Assembly: GCF_005885635.1 (NCBI RefSeq)
Contig: NZ_VATY01000001.1
Location: forward strand, 1,364,001 to 1,428,000
Reading direction: 5' to 3'
Length of the DNA stretch: 64,000 nt
Origin: Maribacter algarum (ex Zhang et al. 2020)
GTDB taxonomy: Bacteria; Bacteroidota; Bacteroidia; Flavobacteriales; Flavobacteriaceae
Part shown: positions 26,942 to 37,108 of the stretch, one piece after another
Position numbering within the stretch: position 1 is the first letter of the stretch
Layout of the letters: each line of letters starts with the position of its first letter
Translations under genes and position numbers: made by a program
The notes under the pieces: model-generated
What the model was told of the DNA's origin: nothing
Seen by the model: the letters and a program-made list of their open reading frames with translations, nothing else
Database searches by the model: none

Positions 26942-27868
26942 ATGGGCAGTTTCTTCTTTATACCAATTATTTTCTTCGGATTAATTATCCTGATTTCTTC
27001 CTTCTTTATTGTCAAACAACAAACCGCAGCCATTATCGAGCGTTTTGGAAAATTCCATAGTATACGGCAATCAGGACTACACTTAAAAATTCCTTTGGTA
27101 GACCGCATAGCAGGGAAATTAAGTTTAAAAATTCAACAACTGGATGTTATTATTGAAACGAAAACTTTAGATGATGTATTTGTTCGCCTGAAAGTGTCTG
27201 TGCAATACAAAGTCATCAAAGACAAAGTATATGATGCCTTCTATAAACTCGATTACCCGCATGACCAAATTACTTCGTATGTATTTGATGTAGTTCGTGC
27301 CGAGGTTCCAAAAATGAAGTTAGATGATGTATTCGTTCGTAAAGATGATATTGCCATTGCCGTAAAATCTGAATTGAACGAAGCAATGATGACCTATGGT
27401 TATGATATCATTAAAACACTTGTTACAGATATCGACCCTGATGCTCAGGTAAAAGAAGCAATGAACCGTATTAATGCTTCTGAACGTGAAAAAATCGCAG
27501 CACAATTCGAAGGTGATGCTGCTCGTATTCTTATTGTAGAAAAAGCAAAAGCAGAAGCTGAGAGTAAAAGACTTCAAGGTCAAGGTATTGCCGACCAACG
27601 TAGAGAAATCGCTAGAGGTTTGGAAGAATCTGTTGAAGTATTAAACAAAGTAGGTATCAATTCTCAGGAAGCATCTGCTTTGATTGTTGTTACTCAACAT
27701 TATGATACGCTGCAGTCAATAGGGCAGGAGACGAACAGTAATTTAATTCTATTACCAAACTCTCCTCAAGCGGGTAGCCAAATGCTAAACGACATGGTTG
27801 CTAGCTTTACGGCAAGTAATCAAATAGGTGAAGCCATGAAAAAGCAAAAGCCTAAGAAATTAGACTAA
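26942..27868 (+). CDS. SPFH/band 7 (stomatin-like) membrane protein
   Basis: A 308-residue protein. One N-terminal membrane segment (IPIIFFGLIILISSFFIV) is followed by the band 7 domain: VKQQTAAIIERFGKFHSIRQSGLHLKIPLVDRI is the hallmark entry, then VFVRLKVSVQYKVI. A Glu/Ala-rich coiled coil (AEAESKRLQGQGIADQRREIA) and a variable tail follow. It probably forms oligomeric rings in the inner membrane that organise membrane domains and proteases. An NfeD-type partner gene is not next to it. A strong bidirectional terminator follows. Confidence 0.92.
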   Translation: MGSFFFIPIIFFGLIILISSFFIVKQQTAAIIERFGKFHSIRQSGLHLKIPLVDRIAGKLSLKIQQLDVIIETKTLDDVFVRLKVSVQYKVIKDKVYDAFYKLDYPHDQITSYVFDVVRAEVPKMKLDDVFVRKDDIAIAVKSELNEAMMTYGYDIIKTLVTDIDPDAQVKEAMNRINASEREKIAAQFEGDAARILIVEKAKAEAESKRLQGQGIADQRREIARGLEESVEVLNKVGINSQEASALIVVTQHYDTLQSIGQETNSNLILLPNSPQAGSQMLNDMVASFTASNQIGEAMKKQKPKKLD

Positions 27869-27894
27869 TACGATTTTCCAAAACTTATATTCTC

Positions 27895-27923
27895 AAAGCG
27901 CTCACCTTGGTGGGCGCTTTTTT
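27895..27923. terminator. Bidirectional terminator between SPFH and BamA-like genes
   Basis: Stem AAAGCGC-T-CACC / GGTG-G-GCGCTTT (one T.G pair), loop TT, followed by T residues. It lies between convergent genes. Confidence 0.88.
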
Positions 27924-27932
27924 ACTTTTTTC

Positions 27933-29213
27933 TTAGAAGTATTGCCCTATTCCAAAGACGATTCCGTTCGTAGCTTCGGAACCTATCCCGAAACCATAAT
28001 CCAATCGAAAAACGGCATTAAAAATTCTTTTATGTGTCAAGCGAAAGCCCACTCCAGGGTATAAACGCGTTGCCGAACCGTCAAACAATTGGGAAAAATC
28101 TTCTCCCGGTTTGCGCCAAGTGCCTGCATCAACAAAAGCGTTTCCTTGTACAACAAACCATCCTTTCTCGAAAAGCGTGTGTCGATATTCTGTGTTTAGT
28201 ACGATTGCCGCCGTTCCACGATCCACGGTATTCCCGACGCCACGAATATTTAACTGATTGTCAAGCGTAAATGGCGCAAAAGGAGAATCCTCATTACCAA
28301 AAGCCGCGGCTAGACGCAAACGTGTTGCCCAATTTCCGCGATTTTTAATTTTCTTGTAGTAGATAAAATCATTTCTTAGGGACAAAAAGGAGTTTAAAAA
28401 TTGCTCTCCAGGAGCATCTCCGCTTAAAAAGTTGACATACTGGCCGGTAAATTCACTTGTGATTCCGTCAAAGTATTGGTAATCGATATCCAAGTCGACA
28501 TAACGATAAACACCTTTGTAAATCAGTTTGTCCGCCTTCAAACTAATGGGCCTATTGGGAAGAGGATTTTCTTCCTCGAATAGATATTGCTCCTTTGCAT
28601 AAATTGCTCCTAATTCTATCTCATTGTTAAAATTAGGGGAGAGGAGCAGAGCACCTTCGAACATCTCAGAATTAAATCGATAGTTTTTATCTCCTTCTTC
28701 AAAAAAGACAGGTTCTTGGGTCGTTACGTTTTGATAGTTCAGTCCCACACCGATTTTGTCACTAAATAAAAAGGGGTGTTCCCAGAAAGCTCCATACGAA
28801 TTGAAGACATTCTTTTCATAAAAAGCGCCTAAAAGTTGATTGTTTCCGAAAAGGTTAAATTCAAAGACAGATAAACGATACGCAAAGCTACCGTCATTAG
28901 CAGTGGCTATCCTTAATCCCGGAATAATTGTAAAGTTCTCTTCTACTCTATACAAAAGCTTCACTTCCTCACCTTCTCCCAATAACTCGTAGGTGGCATT
29001 CGCAATTCCCGGAAGTCTTTTTAACCGTTCAACATCCTTAACAACCAGAAGAGAATCAAAAGTTGTATTGGGTTTTGTTTTGAGCAAACGTCTTAAAAAG
29101 TTTTCTTTGGTTTTTTTTACCCCTGAAAATTCAAGCTCCGAGATGATTTGTTCTTGCGCAAAAATATTTGAGCTTAAAAGCAGCGTTACTAACAGAAGAA
29201 ATAATTTTCTCAT
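27933..29213 (-). CDS. BamA/TamA-like outer-membrane beta-barrel protein with one POTRA-like domain
   Basis: A 426-residue protein. The signal peptide is LLLVTLLLSSNIFAQ. One POTRA-like domain (about residues 22-95, ELEFSGVKKTKENFLRRLL to VKLLYRVEE) is followed by a barrel of about 330 residues. The barrel includes the LNIRGVGNTVDRG-type VRG/Y loop motif and an aromatic C-terminus (VFGIGQYF) typical of proteins inserted by the BAM machine. It is much shorter than BamA (five POTRA domains) and nearer to TamA/Omp85 accessory barrels or surface-antigen D15-like proteins. The exact substrate is unknown. It is a single gene on the minus strand. Confidence 0.85.
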   Translation of the reverse strand: MRKLFLLLVTLLLSSNIFAQEQIISELEFSGVKKTKENFLRRLLKTKPNTTFDSLLVVKDVERLKRLPGIANATYELLGEGEEVKLLYRVEENFTIIPGLRIATANDGSFAYRLSVFEFNLFGNNQLLGAFYEKNVFNSYGAFWEHPFLFSDKIGVGLNYQNVTTQEPVFFEEGDKNYRFNSEMFEGALLLSPNFNNEIELGAIYAKEQYLFEEENPLPNRPISLKADKLIYKGVYRYVDLDIDYQYFDGITSEFTGQYVNFLSGDAPGEQFLNSFLSLRNDFIYYKKIKNRGNWATRLRLAAAFGNEDSPFAPFTLDNQLNIRGVGNTVDRGTAAIVLNTEYRHTLFEKGWFVVQGNAFVDAGTWRKPGEDFSQLFDGSATRLYPGVGFRLTHKRIFNAVFRLDYGFGIGSEATNGIVFGIGQYF

Positions 29214-29438
29214 TTTTCAAGGTTTTTCAAACTCTAAGACGAAGGAGAATCACTTTCCATACTAGTTTTTGGAAAAAATTAGACTGAAAAGTCACTAGAA
29301 GGCCGAGAACAGATTTATAGAAATACGATCAACACATTAGTTAGGAAAAAGACGAAGTCCCTTCAGGAAAGCTTAAAACAAGCCGCTTTTAATAGAAAAT
29401 ACCAATTGATATATTAGTGAGAATAAGCAATTCTTATA

Positions 29439-31124
29439 TCAGCTTTTTTGCTGAATTTTAGCCCAAGAATCTCGTAAGCCAACCGTTCTATTGAAAACCA
29501 ATTTTTCTGAAGTTGAATCTGGATCAACACAGAAATACCCCAAACGTTGAAATTGAACTTGGGTACCAACTTTTAAATCTTTCATGCTTGGCTCCAAATA
29601 TCCCGTGATGGTTTTTAAAGAATCCGGATTCACAAATTCCATAAAATCTTTGTCTTTATGGGTATCTGGACTTTCATCTGTAAAAAGGCGATCATACAAT
29701 CGAACTTCTGCTTCCAAAGCATGTTCTATAGAAACCCAATGTAAAGTTCCTTTAACCTTTCGCAGACTTTCTTCTGTACCGCTACCACTCTTACTTTTCG
29801 GGTCGTATATACACTGTACCTCAGTAATATTCCCTTCGGTATCTTTTGTGCAGCTCTCTGCTTTTATGATATAAGCGTTTTTTAATCGGACTTCCTTGCC
29901 CAATTTCAAACGAAAAAACTTCTTGTTGGCTTCCTCTCTGAAATCTTCTTTTTCAATATAGATTTCTCTGGAAAAAGGCACTTTTCTTGAACCCGCAGCT
30001 TCATCTTCAGGATTGTTCTCAGCGTCTAACCATTCCTCTTCACCTTCCGGATAATTCGTAATCACCACTTTAAGCGGGTCTAAAACTCCCATCACGCGTG
30101 GCGCTACTTTATTCAAATGGTCTCGGACTTGAAATTCCAGAAGAGAAACATCGATTAAGTTATCACGTTTCGCAATGCCAATAGTGTCCGCAAAATTGCG
30201 AATGGATTCTGGAGAATACCCTCTTCTTCGCAATCCTGAAATTGTTGGCATCCGAGGATCATGCCAGCTATCCACAACCCCATCCTCCACTAATCTTGCT
30301 AACTTTCGTTTACTAACAACCGTATGACTTAAGTTTCTTCGAGCAAATTCCCGCTGTTTAGGTCGAACCTTATTTTCATCAACCACTTGATTCAAAAACC
30401 AATCATACAATTCCCGATGCATAGCAAATTCAAGCGTACACAAAGAATGCGAAACTTGTTCGATATAATCGCTCTCACCGTGCGTCCAATCGTACATTGG
30501 ATAAATACACCAATCGGTATTTGTTCTGTGATGTGCCTTGTGAAGTACTCTATACATGATAGGATCTCGCATCAACATGTTTGAAGAAGTCATGTCAATC
30601 TTAGCACGTAAAACATGCATTCCTTCTTCAAATTTTCCTGCCTTCATTCCTTCGAACAGTTTTAAATTCTCTTCTACAGATCGATTGCGGAATGGACTTT
30701 CGGTTCCGGCTTCTGTTGGAGTTCCTTTTTGAGCAGCCATTTCTTCAGAAGTTTGACTATCTATATACGCCTTTCCCTCTTTGATTAAAAGTATGGCCCA
30801 ATCGTATAACTGCTGGAAGTAATCGGATGCATACCGTTCGGTATCCCATTTATATCCCAGCCATTCGACATCCCTTTTTATTGCATCTACGAACTCTTGT
30901 TCTTCCTTTGCGGGATTCGTATCATCAAACCTCAAGTTCACGGGCGCTTTATACCGCAATCCTAATCCGAAATTCAAACAAATTGAACTGGCATGTCCAA
31001 TATGTAAATAACCATTCGGTTCGGGTGGAAAACGAAATCGTAAAGCGTCTTTAGAAAACCCGTTTTTCAGGTCTTCTTCGATGATATGCTCAAGAAAATT
31101 CAAAGATTTTTCCGAATCGCTCAT
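29439..31124 (-). CDS. glnS: Glutaminyl-tRNA synthetase
   Basis: A 561-residue class I synthetase that charges tRNA-Gln. The start at 31124 gives MSDSEKSLNFLEHIIEEDL. A TTG at 31157 would add 11 residues, but a -7 element lies between the two. The HIGH motif is FPPEPNGYLHIGHASS and the KMSKS-equivalent is VVSKRKL. The GlnRS-specific anticodon domain follows (TKDTEGNITEVQCIYDPKS). Having both glnS and gltX agrees with direct charging of tRNA-Gln in this lineage. Length is typical. Confidence 0.96.
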   Translation of the reverse strand: MSDSEKSLNFLEHIIEEDLKNGFSKDALRFRFPPEPNGYLHIGHASSICLNFGLGLRYKAPVNLRFDDTNPAKEEQEFVDAIKRDVEWLGYKWDTERYASDYFQQLYDWAILLIKEGKAYIDSQTSEEMAAQKGTPTEAGTESPFRNRSVEENLKLFEGMKAGKFEEGMHVLRAKIDMTSSNMLMRDPIMYRVLHKAHHRTNTDWCIYPMYDWTHGESDYIEQVSHSLCTLEFAMHRELYDWFLNQVVDENKVRPKQREFARRNLSHTVVSKRKLARLVEDGVVDSWHDPRMPTISGLRRRGYSPESIRNFADTIGIAKRDNLIDVSLLEFQVRDHLNKVAPRVMGVLDPLKVVITNYPEGEEEWLDAENNPEDEAAGSRKVPFSREIYIEKEDFREEANKKFFRLKLGKEVRLKNAYIIKAESCTKDTEGNITEVQCIYDPKSKSGSGTEESLRKVKGTLHWVSIEHALEAEVRLYDRLFTDESPDTHKDKDFMEFVNPDSLKTITGYLEPSMKDLKVGTQVQFQRLGYFCVDPDSTSEKLVFNRTVGLRDSWAKIQQKS

Positions 31125-31145
31125 AAGGTGCTTTTTAAAGAACCA

Positions 31146-31153
31146 CAAAAGTA
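31146..31153 (-). promoter_or_regulatory. Candidate -7 element of glnS
   Basis: Reads TACTTTTG on the minus strand, 22 bases before the ATG at 31124. It supports that start over the TTG at 31157. Confidence 0.4.
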
Positions 31154-31408
31154 GCAAAAATGCAATGATTACCGTCTATTAAAAACCCTTAACCATAGAA
31201 ATAGGAGTGTTCACAACAATTTTGTTTGACGCTACAACATTATATTGATAGACCAATAAATAAAGGACATATTTGCTATTGAATACTGTATAAGAGACCG
31301 TTAAGCAAATTTCAACCGGTGTTGAAACCAATAAAACGAAAAATTATACGTTTTATCGAAAGTCCCAAATCTGAAGATAAAACTGTAGCCCCAAAACTAC
31401 TACTACTT

Positions 31409-33649
31409 ATGAAAACTAACTTAAGCTTTCCCCGTCTATTCTTGTTGGCGCTTTTTGCGTTCCTTTCTACTCAAACTTTCGCTCAAATTTCTATGTTGCC
31501 TCCAGCACCCGCGGGAGGTGGTACTGGTTTCACAAAAATCTGTGCCGGGATTGATAATGGTTCAGGTCCATTCAACTCCTACGATGTAACTATTGCCTGG
31601 GGGGGAACCGCCAACTCCGACAACGAGTTTATTCTAGAACTTTCTGATGCTACAGGAGATTTCACTAACGCTGTTGAACTAGGCCGCGTAGGAGATCAGA
31701 ACACGGCAAACCCGAAAAACTTCGATTTGAATTTTTCAATTCCGACAGATGCGCAGGGACAAGGGTACAAGTTTCGTGCTCGAAGCACAAGCCCTGTCAG
31801 TCAAGCAGAATCTGATGACTCATTTCATATCTATTATATGGCGGTTACAACTAATTTGAATATTAGTGAGTTAGGTGATGGAAATCCCCCAGGCAACTTG
31901 TGCGACCCTGTTTCAATCGACCTACAGGTAGATAATATCCCCAGTCCAGAAACCTATCAATACCAATGGTACCGAAGCGGATCTCTACTGACTGGTGAAA
32001 CCAATCATACGATTACCGTAAATCAAACAGGTATGTATCAAGCTTTAGTTGATTATGGTGATTGTACTTTTAATGGAAATACTGATTCCAACATAGTAAC
32101 AGTTCAAATAGGTTCTACTGGTGCAGGAATAGGAATTACTCCACCAAGCAAAACTGCCCTATGTGCGGGAGATATTGAAACCTTGACAATTGATACAACT
32201 GATCCTTCTTGGAGCTATCAGTGGTATAAAGATAATGTAGCCATCCCCGGAGCAACAAATACATCGTATAATGTTGACGCAAGTATCGCCGGATTCGAGG
32301 GTGACTACCAAGTCGAAATATCAGCACCTGGAATTTGTACTGAAAGATCTGCTCCTATTACTATTACAAATGGTGGAGCATTTACCGTTACCAGAGATAA
32401 TTCAGCAAACGTTGTGGTTCTCCCTTCTCAACCTGAAACCTTAAGCGTGAGTACTACGGCTAATTCCCCAACTTATCAATGGTATAGAAATGGAGCAATG
32501 GTCAGTGGTGCTACCAACGCTACTTTAGATATTACTCAAGATGGAACTTACTATGCAGCCGTAACCTCATCAGGAACATGTAGTTCAACGGTAAACTCCG
32601 AGAATACGGTTGCTGTTGTGCCAAGCAGCTTTGAAATCGTAATTGACTTTGATTCATCATACACGGCTTGCGTAAGCACAAATGCTATCTTGGAAATAGC
32701 AATGATAAATGCAATTGCTTCTGACGGAACTAGGTCCGACGTAACTGGACAATTAGAAACCTCTTTCGTTTATCAGTGGCAGCTTGATGGCACCGATGTT
32801 GCCGGAGCTACCGGTCAAAACATAAGTCTCGCCGATAATACCGAAAATGGAGACTATACCGTTAATGCAACACTAGGAACCTATAATGAAACATCAAATA
32901 CCATAGCTGTACAACTTTTGACCAATGAAACTGTGACTATAACGAGTACAAGCACAGTATACTGTAATTCTTCAGACATTATTACCATTAGTACGACAAC
33001 TGACTTAACTGGAGAAAGCTTTTCTTGGGAAAGAGACGGTACTTCCGTAAATACAACTGAAGCATCATTAACGGTAACAGAACCTGGTACATACCGTTTG
33101 GTACTAGATAAGGATGGCTGTCCTCTACCTTCTAATGAAATTGCAATCTCTCCTTTGGACCCCAACCTTATTACGCTTGATGTTGACGGTGATGTAATCT
33201 TTCCTGAAGGAAGTTCAGAAACCGTGACCGCAAGAGGCGGAACTGCCTACCAATGGTATGATGAAAGCAACAATTTATTAAGCAGCACCGACCAAATGAC
33301 CTTTACTGAAGAAGGAACGTTTACACTTGTTGCTAACGTTGATAATTGTGAAATTACAAGACAACTTACAGCTGTTTACCTTGATTTATTCAATGTACCC
33401 AACGTAATTACCCCGAACGGAGATGGTGCAAATGATCAATGGGTGATTCCTAATTCATACTCCAATAAATCAGATGTGAATGTGATTATATATAATGATA
33501 AGGGAGAAGAACTAGTCAACGAAACTGGCTATGCCAACAACTGGCCTCAATCTGCAACCTCATTTCCTAAACAAAATATGGTGTTCTATTATGTAATTAA
33601 GAATGCTACCGAAACATTAAAACAAGGTACCATCACCGTTATTCGCTAA
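31409..33649 (+). CDS. Ig-like repeat T9SS cargo protein (position of sprC)
   Basis: A 746-residue secreted protein. From the ATG at 31409 it has a good signal peptide (LFLLALFAFLSTQTFAQ). A GTG at 31319 would put 30 basic and hydrophobic residues in front of it, so I prefer the ATG. The body has about six Ig-like domains, each marked by YQWY or similar (YQWYRSGSLL, YQWYKDNVAI, YQWYRNGAMV, YQWQLDGTDV, FSWERDGTSV, YQWYDESNNL). The last 85 residues are a type B T9SS sorting domain (VITPNGDGANDQWVIP, then VFYYVIKNA). It opens a four-gene locus ordered like F. johnsoniae sprC-sprD-sprB-sprF, where all four genes affect gliding. Orthology to sprC is inferred from position and sorting domain only. 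Confidence 0.85.
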   Translation: MKTNLSFPRLFLLALFAFLSTQTFAQISMLPPAPAGGGTGFTKICAGIDNGSGPFNSYDVTIAWGGTANSDNEFILELSDATGDFTNAVELGRVGDQNTANPKNFDLNFSIPTDAQGQGYKFRARSTSPVSQAESDDSFHIYYMAVTTNLNISELGDGNPPGNLCDPVSIDLQVDNIPSPETYQYQWYRSGSLLTGETNHTITVNQTGMYQALVDYGDCTFNGNTDSNIVTVQIGSTGAGIGITPPSKTALCAGDIETLTIDTTDPSWSYQWYKDNVAIPGATNTSYNVDASIAGFEGDYQVEISAPGICTERSAPITITNGGAFTVTRDNSANVVVLPSQPETLSVSTTANSPTYQWYRNGAMVSGATNATLDITQDGTYYAAVTSSGTCSSTVNSENTVAVVPSSFEIVIDFDSSYTACVSTNAILEIAMINAIASDGTRSDVTGQLETSFVYQWQLDGTDVAGATGQNISLADNTENGDYTVNATLGTYNETSNTIAVQLLTNETVTITSTSTVYCNSSDIITISTTTDLTGESFSWERDGTSVNTTEASLTVTEPGTYRLVLDKDGCPLPSNEIAISPLDPNLITLDVDGDVIFPEGSSETVTARGGTAYQWYDESNNLLSSTDQMTFTEEGTFTLVANVDNCEITRQLTAVYLDLFNVPNVITPNGDGANDQWVIPNSYSNKSDVNVIIYNDKGEELVNETGYANNWPQSATSFPKQNMVFYYVIKNATETLKQGTITVIR

Positions 33650-33658
33650 CCTACAACC

Positions 33659-35779
33659 ATGAAACTAAGAAACCTACTACTACTTCCTTTGATTGCCTTC
33701 ATGACGTTAACTACGGTTAGCGCACAAGAGGATGATCCAATATTACCATACCAAGTAGCACCGCAAAACCTTTTGAAATTCAATAGGTTTTTAATAAACC
33801 CTACTTTTTCAACTGTACGTGAAGACAATTCATATATCAATCTGTTACACAGAAACCAATCGGTATCTTTTAAGGATAATGACCAAACGTATTTCCTAAG
33901 TTATAGCGGTAGAGTAGGAGACCGTAGCGGTTTAGGTTTAAGTGTTTATAACCAAAAGGTAGGGCCAGTAGCTAATATTGGTGCACTAGCAAACTTTGCT
34001 TATGGAATCAAATTGAGCGATAAGAGCAACTTCACTTTCGGAGCCAACTTGGCCTATTACAATACAGGATTAAATAGAGCCGATGTAGATATTGTAGATC
34101 CGAATGACTTTAGAATCAACGGAACCCAAGATAGTAACGTACTTTCATTTCAACCTGGTTTCAACTTATCATATGGTCAAATAGATTTTGGCGTTTTCGC
34201 GGAGAACTTATTTGACTATAATTTGAAAACTAGTGAAACACTAACTGATTTTAAAAACAAAACCTATTCCGCGCATCTCCAATATACCTATCCCTTTAAA
34301 AGTGACAGTGGTATCTTTGAAAGCGCCCGCGTGATGCCCTTGGCACGAGTTCGTATGAACCCGCGAAGTGGACTGGTTTCTCAAGAAGAGCAGGACCTTT
34401 CTTTAGGCGGAAGTTTAATTTTAGATCTTCCCAAATTAGGATGGCTGCAAGGAGGTTATGATTCTTTCTATGGAGCTTCGGCAGGAGCTGGATTCAACAT
34501 TAACCAACGTCTTTCACTTGGTTATACAATGGAAAAGGGTTTTGGCACAGACTTCAATAATCTTGGAGTAACCCACGAAATTTCTCTAGCATATTCATTC
34601 ACACCCAACCTTACCGAGGATCGAGTCATGTTAGAAGAGGGAGAAGAATTGGTTGAAAACGAAGAACTAGACACAGAAAGTCTTGCCTCAAATGATGAGG
34701 TTGAAGAATTGAAAAAAAGACTTGCTGAAAATGAAGAGGTTTTGGCAGAACTAATGTTTCGCCAAGATTCTTTAGAAGCTAGCCGCGAAAAAGATTTAGA
34801 ACGTAGGTTTGAAATGGTGATGCGCATGGTTCGTAATCAAACCAATGGGGAGCGACCTGATTTAGAAAAAAGAGCAGAACAATTATTCTTAACCGGTAGA
34901 GATCGTCCCACCGCACTTGCCAATAATGACAATAACGAAGGTGGAAATGTAACACAAGATAATACACGTTCAGTTCGGACTGCTCCTCAAACAAATGTCG
35001 CTGTTCGTGATAATTCAAGAACTGAAAGTACAAGTCCTTCTACTCGTGCAGTGGCCCAAGATAATACTAGGGCTAATGACTACAACCAAGGTGTGAGTCG
35101 TGGTGCTATCAAAAGCAGAAAGTTTAAAAACCTTGATGGTGTGAATGATGGATACTACGTTGTTGCTAATGTCTACAAAGGCGGGAAATACATGAATAAG
35201 TTTATAGACAATCTTAATGAGCAAGGTTTTTCCTCTGACTATATAGATAACCCTAAAAATGGTATGAAATATGTGTATTTAGAACGGTATGATACTTGGC
35301 AAGAAGCTTCCGACGCTTACAAAAGTAATATGGATGGAAAATACTCAGATGATCTATGGATTATGAATGTTGACAATCGTTATACGAACGAAACGTATGC
35401 TAGTAATGTGGATAAGCTCCAGCAAAAATCTGCAAAGTATAATACTGATGAACTAGAGAAAAACATCTCGGTAAGAGACCGTGTAACTTCTACAAATACC
35501 GCTCCTAGAAACTTTAAACTCAATGGTGTCGGTTCTGGATACTACATCATAGCCAATGTTTTTGCCAAGCCAAGTAATGCTAAAAAATTCGTTAAGCTTT
35601 TGAATTCTTATGGTCTTAGTGCGAGCTACTTTATCAATCCTGAGAACAATTGGAGATATGTGTACTTGAAAAGACATGAGTCATGGAACAATGCCCTAAT
35701 ATCCTATTACTCGAAAATCAATGATTCGTATGATGACAAAATGTGGATTATGCGTGTTCACTCAGACGCTATAACTTAA
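33659..35779 (+). CDS. PorP/SprF-family protein fused to a coiled coil and two SPOR-like domains (position of sprD)
   Basis: A 706-residue protein. The signal peptide is followed by a PorP/SprF-type barrel (about residues 24-320; FNRFLINPTFS and THEISLAYSF at its ends). An acidic coiled coil (about 325-400) and a low-complexity Thr/Arg/Asn-rich linker (about 420-480) come next. Two SPOR-like modules of about 80 residues lie at 490-572 (GVNDGYYVVANVY to DDLWIMNV) and 619-702 (GVGSGYYIIANVF to DKMWIMRV). SPOR domains bind denuded peptidoglycan, so the protein may tie a T9SS-linked barrel to the cell wall. It starts 10 bases after the Ig-like cargo gene. A strong hairpin follows. Confidence 0.85.
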   Translation: MKLRNLLLLPLIAFMTLTTVSAQEDDPILPYQVAPQNLLKFNRFLINPTFSTVREDNSYINLLHRNQSVSFKDNDQTYFLSYSGRVGDRSGLGLSVYNQKVGPVANIGALANFAYGIKLSDKSNFTFGANLAYYNTGLNRADVDIVDPNDFRINGTQDSNVLSFQPGFNLSYGQIDFGVFAENLFDYNLKTSETLTDFKNKTYSAHLQYTYPFKSDSGIFESARVMPLARVRMNPRSGLVSQEEQDLSLGGSLILDLPKLGWLQGGYDSFYGASAGAGFNINQRLSLGYTMEKGFGTDFNNLGVTHEISLAYSFTPNLTEDRVMLEEGEELVENEELDTESLASNDEVEELKKRLAENEEVLAELMFRQDSLEASREKDLERRFEMVMRMVRNQTNGERPDLEKRAEQLFLTGRDRPTALANNDNNEGGNVTQDNTRSVRTAPQTNVAVRDNSRTESTSPSTRAVAQDNTRANDYNQGVSRGAIKSRKFKNLDGVNDGYYVVANVYKGGKYMNKFIDNLNEQGFSSDYIDNPKNGMKYVYLERYDTWQEASDAYKSNMDGKYSDDLWIMNVDNRYTNETYASNVDKLQQKSAKYNTDELEKNISVRDRVTSTNTAPRNFKLNGVGSGYYIIANVFAKPSNAKKFVKLLNSYGLSASYFINPENNWRYVYLKRHESWNNALISYYSKINDSYDDKMWIMRVHSDAIT

Positions 35780-35805
35780 TTCAAAAAAATAAAAGTATCT
35801 AGATG

Positions 35806-35843
35806 AGTCTGTTTTTCAAATTGAAAGACAGGCTTTTCTTTTT
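35806..35843 (+). terminator. Terminator after the PorP-SPOR gene
   Basis: A 14-bp stem (AGTCTGTTTTTCAA / TTGAAAGACAGGCT, with G.T pairs) followed by a T-rich run. It separates the first two genes of the gliding locus from the giant gene. Confidence 0.8.
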
Positions 35844-37108
35844 ACTATAAATGATATTTTACATTATAACGGTGGGCCAATAGATTGAAAATACTAGTCT
35901 TACTATATCGAAATAGGGTTTAGTCCTTAGACTCTAATTTGCAATTTTTAAGATAGACCTGCCCAATACCTTTCTTTGTTCAGCCGTGCCGGAAACTCTG
36001 TAAAAAACTATTAATACCACGCTTCTTAAGTTCTTCTACCTCTCAAATTGAATTTACATTTTTCAACTTCCTTTCCTTCTTTTAACTAAACCCATAGCTT
36101 TTTGTAAATAACCTTATGTTTCCGGATGTAATGGAAAACACTAAAATGTCAGAGGTTATCACGAAGAAATCATCATCAAAAGAAACGCCTGTAAATCATT
36201 TTTTGAACCTCATTTCCTCGCCAAATTATATATCCAATTTGAGTGTTTTCATTTGAATTTCTTTGTCCCTTAATCATAACGACTACCGACAACAATTAGC
36301 TTTTCCATTTTTTTCTACTCAACTATCCCGATGATTTTATCGATTCCGGATAAATTGTTCATATGAAAATCAAACAATAGTTTAGTATTTTTTGGAAATG
36401 TTGTACGAACCACTTCTAATGTTGGAGTTTGGCTTGCAGTTTTTCTGTGCGGAAAGCCATTATTATCCGTAACGCTATATCCAGAATTTAACTTTTTAAC
36501 GGCGCTCAAATTTATTTCTATTCGCCAATTGGGATCCACGTTACAACAATATTGAATGCCTCTGCTTATGTTTTCGAGGTTTTCCCATCACTCAAAGCCG
36601 TAACAAATAAATTCTATTTGAAAATTTCATTTTAAATACATCCGTTTAGAAAATTTAAAGTCCAATACCAATGATGAAAACGACTTGATTTCAGGAAAAA
36701 AAGTAGATTAAAAATGAGTAAAAACAGTAAATAAAATTGATACTAAATCAATCAAAAAAAGCGCTTTTTATCTTCTGAGAATTCATGATGTTTTTGTTTT
36801 TATGGGCGTCAATATGTTCCAAAAAATCATCGAATTTCCAAATCTAGAATGGCTCATTTTAGAGGTGTTTTTTTGCTTTTTTTACTTTTTCCTACAATTC
36901 TTATGTTTCACGGGTCGAGTATGTGCAAACCCCTGTCATTTAATTGTTCACAACAAGTTTTCCCCTTGACACAACAATAAATTTTACCCCTCACAGTAAT
37001 AGTTAATATTTGTTAGGAATATCCTGTGCTTTTTAAATTTTAAGCCCAAATCATGACTTTGAGCCGAAAAAACGGTCAAAAAGTACAAAACCAAACCTAC
37101 TTGCTTAG
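35844..37108. other. 1.27-kb AT-rich gap inside the gliding locus
   Basis: No convincing gene. Two short frames stand out. A 46-codon plus-strand frame runs 36116-36259 (MFPDVMENTKMSEV...). A 74-codon minus-strand frame runs 36315-36539, with GTG start and plausible protein text (WRIEINLSAVKKLNSGYSV). Neither is recognised, and both could be remnants. Just before the giant gene, TTTG at 37009 and TAAATTTT at 37034 (7 of 8 to TAnnTTTG, spacing 21) could be its promoter, giving a leader of about 60 bases. Confidence 0.4.
36315..36539 (-). pseudogene. Possible gene fragment
   Basis: A 74-codon frame with a GTG start, closed upstream by a stop codon before any ATG. The translation (DPNWRIEINLSAVKK, TTFPKNTKLLFDFHMNN) reads like real protein sequence, but I cannot name a family. 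It may be a decayed remnant or chance. There is no promoter or partner gene. Confidence 0.2.

Noticed and set aside
31319-31408. GTG start at 31319 for the Ig-like cargo protein
   Set aside because: It would place 30 basic and hydrophobic residues before a complete signal peptide that begins at the ATG 31409.
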